This document shows, one piece after another, positions 11,883 through 21,702 of a DNA stretch of 64,000 nucleotides (position 1 is the stretch's first letter; every line of letters starts with the position of its first letter). The DNA comes from Callaeas wilsoni. Its lineage: Eukaryota > Chordata > Aves > Passeriformes > Callaeidae. The notes beneath the pieces were generated by a model. It made no database searches and was not told the origin of the DNA. It was given only the letters and a program-made list of their open reading frames with translations. The DNA lies in assembly GCA_013398955.1 (NCBI GenBank), contig VWPU01014059.1, positions 248,001-312,000 on the forward strand, written 5' to 3'. The translations under genes were made by a program, and so were the position numbers.

Positions 11883-12460
11883 AATCACAGAATCAGAGAA
11901 TGAGCTGAGTTGGAAGGCACCCACAAGGAGCATCGAGTCCAACTCCTGACCCTGCACAGCACCATCTCAAGAGTCACACCCTGTGCCCAAGAGCATTGTC
12001 CAAACGCTTCTTGACCTCTGTCAGGCTGCTGCTGTGACCACTGCACTGGGGAGCCTGTTCCAGTGCCCAATCTCCCTCTGGGTGAAAAACCTCCTAATAT
12101 CTAACCTAAACCCTCCCTGACACAATTTCAGGCCATTCCCTCAGGTCCTGTCATCGGTCACCACAGAGATCAGTGGAAAGGAGATCATGTTTGATAAGGA
12201 CTCTCCTCTCATGAAGTCATGCTGGCTGTCACCAATGACTGCCTTATCTTTCAGGTGTTTTTCAATAGCTCCCAGAATAATCTTCTGCGCAACTTTACCA
12301 GGCACTGAAGTGAGGCTGACAGGCCTGTAGTTTCTAGGGTCATCCTTCTTGCCTTTCTTGAAAATCAGGATAGCTTTTGACAGCTTCCAGTCACCTGGGA
12401 TCTCTTCAGATTCCCAAAAATCATCAAGAGAGGTTTTGCAATGATAAATCAACATCTAGG
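11883..12460 (-). pseudogene. CR1 LINE with internal deletion: start of reverse transcriptase fused to the element's 3' tail
   Basis: On the minus strand, 12455 to about 12180 encodes the N-terminal reverse transcriptase region of CR1: a tryptophan-anchored 'EIPGDWK' block, 'IFKKGKKDDPRNYRPVSLTS', 'VPGKV', a 'KDKAVIGDSQHDF' block and 'LSNMISF'. This directly joins, near 12175-12180, the C-terminal tail and 3' UTR of CR1 (11883-12175), which ends in a decayed octamer repeat at ATTCTCTGATTCTGTGAT. The palm domain with the catalytic (F/Y)ADD box is absent, so the element cannot make a working enzyme. The frame stays open across the junction for a few codons and then meets TGA where related copies have CGA, as expected from CpG decay. 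The element is also 5' truncated and has no endonuclease. Confidence 0.88.
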
Positions 12461-14965
12461 GCACCCTGGATGTTGTCTAATAGTTCAATTAATTACAAAA
12501 ACTATTTATGGGATAAGAATTCTCTTCTGGGAGCAGAATAATGGGCAACAGCTCTGAAACTTCTCTTCATCTCATGTTCCCTGCACTCCCACAGACTCAC
12601 TCAATGTTAAACTATATTGAGGATCTCAGCAGTAAAATCTCGCAATATTGATTTCACGGATACATTTTCTGCAAACAAACCTAGCTGGCCTGATTTGAGA
12701 CTATATCTCTTCTTTACACTTGTCTTTCAAACGGTTCCTCAAAATGTAGATTATGGGATATAAATAGAAAAAATAAAACTACTCAAGTAATTATATATAT
12801 TTAAGTATTAATCAATCATTAAATAGTGCTTGTTTGCATTTTTTTTCTCAATTTGAACAGACATTAAATTGTGTGAAATATGTGGGCTGATGTTTCTAAG
12901 GAAACAGCATCTAAATAAACAAATTTAAAAATTTGGACACACCAGTCTGCAAAAATGAGGAGACCATGAAATCAAATCTTATTTGTCTTTATGGGCTGAA
13001 GAAGAGTGAAGCATGGCAGCAATCAGTGGTGGGTTTATTGGCATCTCTGCAATGGCAAGTGGTTTTTTTTACTTAGGTACAATAATAATAAAAATAAAAA
13101 TAATAGCAGTAAAAATGGCAATTTAATTTCCTGTCTTTACACCTGAGTGACATGTAGACACATTGGTCCTAGTCAGCTTGAAACCCGTCAGAAATGGGAA
13201 ATAAGTTGTGTGAATTTGAGATGAGAAAAATTGTATGAAAGCTGTAATCTGTCACTTGTTGGCTCTGAATTACCTTGTTACGTAATGGATACTTGTATTG
13301 CTTGGGGTAAAATACTGATCAGCCTGAATAAAGGTGGGAGAATCTGAGGTCATTATCAGGGGAACACTGAGAGCTTCTCAGCATCCCCGCTATCTGACAA
13401 GGAAGTAGATTGGAAACACTGAGAATCTTGAATGGGAATTGCATCAGTGGGCCACTGTACATATCTCATTCATGTTCTTTTTCACACATCTGGAAGACTA
13501 GGGGGAGGTTCAACCTTCATCAAGGAAAGAACCTAATGGAGCAAGGTCATGAGGTATCTTGTGTTGTCATCTAAAACTTGGCTTTGAAAACTAACAGTGA
13601 AATCCACATTTCTTCCCTTCCCCTTAAGGATGGGTCATCACACTTAAATGTTACTTGTCTTGACTCTAGATGAAATTATTTTTAAAATAGGTAAGTTCAC
13701 TAAAAGGAGTCAACTAAATTTCATAAATCAGAAGCACTTCCTTTCTAGACTTCTCATCTGTGGTTCAGAAGAGCGTGTTGCAACTCCTGTCTCAGTTGGG
13801 CTGATGGGTCACACATACTTAGGCCTCTGAGGGCAACTGTCTGAACTGTTCTGCATGCTTCACACTTTGGGGTGCCATGATCATAGTGTAATGAGCATTA
13901 CCCTAAGGTAAATCCATATTTAAAATGCAAAAGAAAACCACGTTAGCTTTTGGTGCACCCACACTGTCTGGGACACCATTCATAGTCACTAGCATAGAAT
14001 TATACCGTACAGCCTGTTACACTTTGTTCAGCATTCTCAAAGCTAGACAGAAAAACAGAGTGTTTAAATATTTCTTCTTTAGATAGGACTCTATTGGCTT
14101 TCAAGATGATACATATTCATTGGTGATGCTGTCTTAAAAGCAACAGAAACCTTTTCTGAACAGTTCAATTTTTACATAAGTTTTTGAGTTCAGTTTCATT
14201 CATGGTGTGAAACCATTTCCTTAAGTCAGAAAAAGCCTTTGTAATAGAAATAAAATACCATCACCTTCAGATTAATACGTTTAAAAGCTTGGCCTCCATC
14301 ACTATAAATCTCAGACATATGCAGTTTGGATAAATGTCATGAGTATACCTGATGGAACATAATGGTTTATTCAAAGTATGCAGAACTCACTGCTTGCCCT
14401 AAACGTTGCAAGTTTTCAGGCATAAAAATTTGCTTTTGTTTTGCAGGGCCTTGTTCTAAATGGGACCTTTACTTGAATATTTTTTGAGGGAAACAGTGTT
14501 GATTGCTTCAGGACTAAACTGATTGTACACAAATCTCTGTTTACCGTGTAGTTAAAAAGAACATGTTAATAATCTTAAAAAATCATCTAATATTAAGAAA
14601 TCATTTCACCAATCCACTTCTTAGAAACCTAATACTTCCTCTCTGGCAAACTGGACAAAGATGGCTCAAAAGAATCAAGGAATAAGATGTTCAAGGGTTA
14701 ATATAGATGCACAAAATAGTTCTCAAAATATGTGGTTCTGTAAAAGATAAAATTTATAATACACTAAAATAAATGGGTTTTTTTTGTCTTGAAAGAGAAG
14801 AAACAAATTGCAAATTTGCAGTCAATTATAACTGGAAAAAAGAAAGTGCATGGACCCAGTTTTGGAGGGAATGATAAACAACTGTAATATTTATATTGAC
14901 TGTCTCAAGAACAACTGCTATATATACTTTGATATGAGGACAGTACTAACAAATTATAATAAAAT

Positions 14966-14983
14966 CACCACCACCACCACCAC
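14966..14983 (+). repeat. (CAC)6 microsatellite
   Basis: Six perfect CAC units are present. Confidence 0.95.
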
Positions 14984-16927
14984 TTTCCAGTTTCTTTAGA
15001 CAAGTGCTTTCTTCAGCTTCCTGCTTATATGAGAAGGAAGATATGAATTTTGCTAGAGAGGTGTCAGAACACAGAAATCAATTCTGTGCATTTGTAGCAT
15101 ATCATGTTCCTCAGAACTTAGACTGTATTTTAATTGCCAAGCAAGTAAAATCATTCCCAAGTTTAAAAAAACATTTTTTCTTCCCTTTGTATCTTTGCCC
15201 ATGCAACGCTGAAAAGTCGGCCAATTTTTTGTTTTTCCACAGGACAAACAAAAACTCATTGTGATTTTCATCTGTTTTTTCATAATTTCCTACTTAATAT
15301 TGCCTTTAAAATTGAGCTTTGAAACAGTGAATTGTTTGAAGTAAACTTGTTTCATAAAACTATATACCCTAATGACTGGAAAAGAAAATGTACTGTTGAC
15401 TGTAAAAAGTAAGTAGTTGGAAGAATAATTTTTTGATGTTTCTAGAAGAATGTCTCCCACATTGTATAGTTTGGGAATTGAGGACACTTCTAAGCAAAGA
15501 TTGTAAATATGGACTTCAAAAGAATGATTAAAAAAAAAATTGCCTATTGAAAAATACATAACCATTGTTCTCATCCCGGATATGCTTAAAAGTCATGGGT
15601 TTATAATAATCTAGTTAGGTTTGCCATGCTGTGTATAATATCAGTTTGTCATGGGTATTTCTCTGACTCACTGCACTGAAGGTCACTATGAGAATTCAAT
15701 GCCTCAAGAAACTTCCACTTTTGTTGAGACGACCATCTTTTGCTTTGTCCACTTAGAATCTCAACTACTTTCATTCCTGTTCCCTGCTTGTATTTTTAAT
15801 AGGAGAGCTCTTCTTCAACTTTGAAATTCTATTTAATCCTACATATAGATAGAAGACTAGAGTTTCAATATGTGGAGGAGCCAATAGGAAGACAGAATAA
15901 ACAGTAGGGTTTTAGATACCTTAGGAACTGTAGAACATTATTGACAGAGGACCTTGAGTAGAAAGAAACCACCTGTGGCATATTCATAATGGTAAAGTTA
16001 CCCCAAAACCAAAATGCCCAAAAGGATTATTTAAATCAGAAGTTAATAGAAAGCTAGTTGTTGCAGAAGAACAGGTAGTTTAGGCTGACACAGCCTGCAG
16101 AAGTGATATCAAAACTAAAGCTAAGCATGCCTCTCAAAAGAGAGGAAGAAAATTCACAAGGTAAGCATAGTGCTTTATGCATAGAATATGCAACATTTAT
16201 CAGTGAAATAGGGAAAAGCTTCACAGTGTTTCCTTAACTATGCTGGGACTCTGGAAAATAACATAAGGAATTATTACAATTCTTGGAATCTAACCAATTA
16301 CCCTGACATACCAGGTAACTCAGAGACTTGGTGGAAAGAGAATAATGCATGGAATGGTTGTGTTGCCAGGCTTCCCGCTTCATAGGGATTCTATACTAGG
16401 ACATAACGGAGGAAGAATGAATGTATGAAACTTAAAGAACATTAAATTATTATGGTCATAAATTAAAATCAGTATTCATTTTGGATGGAAATATTGTGTC
16501 ATTAATAAAAATGTAGAACTAGCATGGAACTATGCCTGCCCTTATCAGAAAAATACAAAATGCTGAGTGAGATGGAAAAATTTCCAAGTTTGGGAGAAGT
16601 ACTAAGCATGAGAGATTCTGATTATCTGTCTAGAAATCTGATAGGATTGAGATGTGAACTTCCTTTTTTGCTATGATGAATGTTTTATTTCTAGAACAAT
16701 AAAAAAGTCTTAGAACTCACAGGAAAAGATTCCGTTAAAAATTTGGTCTTGAGCCATGCAGGAGGAACCATTTCAAAAGATATTATTGGAAGATTTGTTA
16801 TGTGATAGTGACCATGCCAAAAAAAGGTTTAAAAGCAGGAAACAGGTCAAAAAAAATCAGAATATGAGTTTTCATTTTTCAGAAAGGAGGAAAGCTTTAC
16901 AAAACAAATGGGAGAGCAAACCCTGGG

Positions 16928-16966
16928 AAAAAACCCAAACCAAACCAACCAACCAAACAACCAAAA
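16928..16966 (+). repeat. AAACC/AACC-rich simple repeat
   Basis: Imperfect runs of AAACC, AACC and AAAC follow one another. They lie inside a short open frame (16756-16971) and give it a low-complexity Lys/Thr/Asn/Gln tail, which argues against that frame being a gene. Confidence 0.75.
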
Positions 16967-17510
16967 TATAACAAGAAAACTCCAAACAAACTCGTAAACT
17001 ACTTTTTTCATCTTGAATTCTACCTAAAAATTATTACAGTGGAAGTCCAAGTAAAATGAATGTGAAATTAAAATAAAGCAGAATAGACCTCAAAATCCTA
17101 CGTTAGGTCAGTAGCGCAGAATACAAGCTAACAATGATAACATAGATAAAAACTCAGTGGTGAAGAAATTAAAAACACACTAAATATGGGCAACAACTGA
17201 ACCAATAAAATATGCAGAACATACATGAGCAGGAAATAAAAACTCAAAAATAATTTGAATAGCACCTGTGAAAGTGTGCTTAGACTGATAACAAATCTGT
17301 CTCTAAGCACATTAAAGCACTTCTGACAGAGAATTGGTGAGCCCACATTGTGACAAAATTCTGAAAGAAAACTCAGGTGTGACAAGACAATAGTAGATAA
17401 ACACAATGAATTCTTTGAACTGATCTTTACTGTGGAAGACATTGAATAGATTCCCACATCTAAAGTCCATTTGCAGCATATAGGTCAAAGGAATTCAATC
17501 ACTCCTAAAA

Positions 17511-17527
17511 GGATATATTATATATCC
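17511..17527. repeat. 17-bp perfect palindrome of AT type
   Basis: GGATATAT, a central T, and ATATATCC form a perfect inverted repeat. AGGATATATTA occurs again about 30 bp further on. Confidence 0.85.
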
Positions 17528-17549
17528 TATATAGATTATACAGGATATA

Positions 17550-18588
17550 TTAGAGAAAATAGATAAATTAGACGTTCATAAGTCAGCAGTACCAGGTGAT
17601 ATCTCACCCATGGTGTGTATCATTGTGAAGCCATCACACATATAGAACAGGAAGATTGTCAAGATTGTCTGTCTGTGACAAGACATCTAGCTAGGATCAT
17701 GGGAATTACAGGAGCAATGAGTCTGAGTCCATAATAGAAAAATAAGATCTTTAATATATCAATAAACAGAGCCTTTGGAGAAAGAGTCAGCATATCTTCT
17801 GTAAAGGGAAATCCTTCCTTGCTGACCTGCTGCACTTCTGGAAGAATGACTACGAGCACGAGCAAGAGATAGCTGAATCCACTGTGTTTGGATTTTTTAA
17901 AGGTTCACCAAAGGCTGCTAAAGAAAAGAAGTTATGAAAAGCTTCCTTTAAGCACCGAAAGCTGGATAAATGATAAAAAGGGTAGGGTAGGATGGCATAG
18001 CATAACATAGCATAACACAGGATCAGATTTAACAGTTGCTTTCAAGGATGGGGAATATGCAATGGAGTCCCATAGGATAGGTGCTGGGACCCGTTCTTTT
18101 CATGATTTTAGAGACCTGGAGAAGAAAGGAACAATGAATCTGCAAATCTATGGCTGCTACTAATCTCTTATGTGGTGAGGAACACTGCATTGTGATATTA
18201 TTAATCCTGAAAACTAATAAGAAGCTGTTGTTAACCAAACTGCAATATTAGAAATAAAGGTTCTTCAAAGTAGTAGGAGGTTCTTTTCAAGCAGATAAAA
18301 CACAGTCCCTTTTAAAACAGGAAGTAGCAAATTTACAGAGCTTACTGCACTATGTTGTTGTAGGTGGAGACACACAGTAAACTGAAAAAGAATTAGGTAT
18401 TCATTTACTAAAATGTCTATATCACATTGTACCATTAAACAACAGCCTGTGGCCATTGACAGAGTTTGGACTGCAAAAGCAACGAGATTGCTGTTCTCTC
18501 TAAACATCTCCTTCTGCCTGTGTTGATGATTGGGCTGTAGGCTGGATGGGCTGTTGGTTTGACATCATATATTCTTATGTTTTTAATT
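17550..18588 (+). mobile_element. Very old CR1 (L3-like) LINE relic, plus strand
   Basis: Landmarks of a tetrapod CR1/L3-type element appear in order. At about 17567-17605 there is a counterpart of the 'DKL..FKSPGPDEIHP' linker. At about 17785-17835 comes the 'GTCAGCATATCTTCTGTAAA' followed by GGGAAATCCTTCC segment (the SQHGF...G.SC.TN region). At 17903-17925 lies the 'CACCAAAGGCTGCTAA' segment. At 18066-18130 is a decayed G-V-L-G-P-V-L-F...DLE block (GTGCTGGGACCCGTTCTTTT). At 18530-18588 is the 3' tail 'GGCTGGATGGGCTGTTGGTT' ending TTCTTATGTTTTTAAT. Stops and indels break every frame. The stretch 18140-18520 is too decayed to align by eye. A 10-bp CATAGCATAA duplication lies at about 17997-18017. 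Confidence 0.75.
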
Positions 18589-19215
18589 AATGCATGTGTC
18601 CCTCTTCTGATCACCTAAAAATTCCTCTGTGAATTCCTGCAAAACCTGCCTAAGTTTCTGCCATGCAGTCTCCACAAGGAGAATCATAGCTCTGATATCT
18701 TCCACTGTTTGGCATTTCTCAGAAAATACTATATGGCTACACTTTGCCTTGTGCCTGAAAGTTAGACTGACATTTCCAGAAAACATGGGTTTAATGTATA
18801 TTTATTGAGGAAATTATACCCCCTTGTCCAGGCTTTCAGAATTCTGGCAACCCACTGAAAAGTAGATTTAATTAGGGTAACAGTAGTCCAGGAATGACAG
18901 AAAGTTTAACAATCCTTCAGTTTCTTCTGAAATAAATTTACAGATGAAAGTAGACTTGGTGAGGCCTGGGTGTACATTTACTGCAATCATTAAACACTGA
19001 GCTCTCCCATGATTTTGTTAAAAGCCTTCATTTGGACGGCCAAATCCTTGACATAAACAAGAAATTATCTTGTATTCATAGACACAGTAGGCATGTTGGG
19101 TTCCCTGTTGCCCTTGTATGTAAACCATCCTAATACTGAAAACAAGGTATAGCTTCTTTTTCACCTTAATTTTACCTTCGTGTTTTGGGGTTTTTTTGAT
19201 TGTTTTGTTTTTATT

Positions 19216-19244
19216 GTTTGTTTGTTTGTTTGTTTGTTTGTTTG
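19216..19244 (+). repeat. (TTTG)n microsatellite
   Basis: About seven TTTG units follow one another without interruption. Confidence 0.95.
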
Positions 19245-19601
19245 CAGATACACTGGTGGAAAATGGACCCAACACAAAATGACCTAGTCCCTTCTTGTTC
19301 ACAATACCAGCATCATTATGCTGAGATACTGAGACATTAATGTTGTACCATGCTGCATATTGCTCTTTAGTCAAAAACTGTGATCAATCTGATCACCTCC
19401 AGAACAATGTCTAGGGAGAAGAAACATAAAATCCAAACTCAAAACCTAATGTACCCAAAAATGTGTAATTTAAGGCAAGGAAATACTGTGCGCTTGTTTT
19501 ATTTATTTTATCATTTTATATTTTGAAAAAGAACCTTCAGTAGCCATTGAAATAGATATAGTTGGGTGTGTCAGTAGATCACAAAATTTCAGGCTTGTCG
19601 T

Positions 19602-19632
19602 TCTAGTGGAATCAGGGTAAGATTCCACTAGA
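19602..19632. repeat. Inverted repeat, perfect 12-bp stem, 7-nt loop
   Basis: TCTAGTGGAATC (19602-19613) and GATTCCACTAGA (19621-19632) are exact reverse complements around AGGGTAA. No known RNA or regulatory element is recognised. Confidence 0.9.
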
Positions 19633-21125
19633 TTCTGTTCAGTTTGCATACAAGATATAGCTTAAACTTACAGATGCTAGACATTTTTAATAATAAAGGC
19701 AGCTGTCAAATTATCAAAGATGTCAGAGCAGATAAAATCTCTGCAGCCATGCTGAGCTCTGAAAAGGTTTTATTTTACTAGTATGCCATTGCCTCCTTCG
19801 CTATCATACTAGATAAAACTTGAAAGACATCAATGATTTCCATGTGAATGATGTTGGTTTTGTTCTTTTCAATAATAAAATAATCCTCTTTTTTTTCTCC
19901 TTTAGATATACCATTAAAATAGTGCAATACAGCACATTCTCTACATTTTTTTTTTTAATTTAAAACTCTATTATAGCAACTAGAGGGTTTGAAGTGTGGC
20001 CACCTTCAGCACTTCATTGGAAATTTTATATATGGGCTATACAGGCTTCTTACATTAGCAGAAATCAACTTTCCATTCCTTTAGCTAATCTATACACACC
20101 TCTTGATTTGCTTTTGTCCAAAGGAGAGTGATAAAACAACGATGACAGTGATTTCCTAGCTCCCATGAAGAGCTTAAAATGCTTAAAAGAAAACTCAGGT
20201 AAAGATGAAGAGGAAAAGGTTTAAACAGTGCAGCTGGCAAAATATGCTTAAGCCATTGCTCAAAAACAATCCAAGTAATTTACAACGCCAATTGAAGCCC
20301 AGCCTCACACTGAAATTTCACCACAGCCCTTCCCAGGTATTTACTAAGGTTCCTGTAGTAAAAAAATAAAAAACCAAAAAAAGACATCAGTTTATTTTCA
20401 TCCAGGTGGCTTGAAGACAGCAAGGACATATATAAAGAATCTACTGTATTTTTAGAGAAAATAGTATCAAGAAGAGACCTTTTATATCATAATCTGTTAT
20501 ACTTTCTGTAATGGTGGACTACAGAGTGGCTCGGAGTACTTCACTGCTTTGTCTCATAAATAAGAGGCTCCAAGCACCACTTCTTAGGAGAATATATTGT
20601 TTACAAAGAAAGAATTCTGTCTCAAACAGTTGTGTTGTTTTTTAAAGTTACTTTTCATTGCAAATACAAATTTTTCAAAATTTTAACTCATTAGTCTCAG
20701 TTGTCTGTCATTAAGACAAAGACAAAATTACGCATAAACACATAGCATATGCAAGAAAAATAATTTGTAAAAAATATTGGAACTTCTGGAAACATGAATA
20801 TTTTTATGGAATGCCAACATATAAATTACAGGGACTAAAATCCAAAAACCGCTTCATCCAGTGATCTATAACTCAACCTTAGGGAAATAGAATTATATTA
20901 TCTGAGCAATCTTGTGTCGAATAGAAAAAAATGTTTATTTCCATGGATGCTAACAGAACTTTGATGAAAAGAAGTGTTCCCTCCCCCACCTCTCACTGGT
21001 TCTGTCACCCTTAAATAAAATCACATAGCAATTTATACTTTTGCTGGGTACATGTGACTGTGGATATAAGAATAACTAAGTTAGATCATTTATATATAAT
21101 TTACAGGTAATTACTTATATAAGTA

Positions 21126-21682
21126 TGCCTGTGCACTGGCTGGGCCAGGAGAGCTGCAGCTTGTCCAGAGGTGCCCAACACGAGAGGAGGACACTCTGTG
21201 GCACTGTGTGCCTCGCTAGCAGCTTCCTCACCTGTGCGGTGGAAGGCACGGAGCCACGCGCACCTGGGGCTTATGGATTGCCCAAGCGTAGCCAGAGATC
21301 AATGAGTGAGGCAGCCCCCGGTCGGTATTCCAAGGGTTTATTGTAGAAACTCCCTTGAAGGGGTCCTGAAGCGAAGAGGAGCCAATTTCCAGCCTGGGTG
21401 GGCTTAAAAGGGATACAGGGAAGGGGGCGAGGATGACATAGCAGCGACCTATAGGAAGAAGGGAAGGGCAGGGCAGGTTTGGCTACCTTTCCTTAGGAGA
21501 TACAAGGGGTGACTGTCCACTGTCAGTCAGACAGACCGAGCCTACATCAGGTCACAGGAATTCCATGGGAGCAGCCATTCTCCCAGAGGGGCATTTAACC
21601 TTTGGAGCCAGCCCACCAAACCTCTTTATCTGGGCTGTGTGGCCCCCTGGGCATTACTGTGCTTGGTTCAGTCACCACAACA
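21126..21682 (-). mobile_element. Solo LTR of an endogenous retrovirus, CpG-rich, minus orientation
   Basis: Read on the minus strand the element begins TGTTGTGGTGACTGAACC and ends near GTGCACAGGCA. It has promoter architecture in order: a TATA-like CTTTTAAG at about 21403-21410, AATAAA at 21337-21342 about 65 bases downstream, and a GC-rich U5-like end. It is markedly richer in CpG (ten or more) and in G+C than the DNA around it, which suggests a younger insertion. Ends are TG...CA. No clean 4-6 bp target duplication is present, but ACAGGTAATTACT (21103-21115) and ACAGGTATTTACT (21690-21702) flank it at 12 of 13 positions. The 73-codon frame at 21125-21346 lies inside and is not a gene. The family could not be named. 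Confidence 0.75.
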
Positions 21683-21702
21683 ATTATTAACAGGTATTTA
21701 CT

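Larger units (their letters stand above)
12461..17549. other. Unassigned AT-rich DNA with small simple repeats
   Basis: It contains an (AAT/AAAAT) patch near 13079-13105, a CAC trinucleotide run at 14966-14983 and an AAACC/AACC patch near 16928-16966. A part of 16.4-17.5 kb may be the unrecognisable upstream portion of the old CR1 that becomes visible at 17550. No gene is supported; frames such as 17128-17457 (-) have no domain. Confidence 0.5.
18589..21102. other. Unassigned AT-rich DNA with a TTTG repeat and a hairpin
   Basis: No gene is supported. A minus-strand frame at 19018-19374 is built partly from the TTTG repeat read in reverse (Lys-Gln-Thr-Asn repeats) and is discarded. Confidence 0.55.

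Noticed and set aside
19018..19374. 118-codon minus frame
   Set aside because: It contains the TTTG microsatellite translated in reverse as a Lys-Gln-Thr-Asn repeat.
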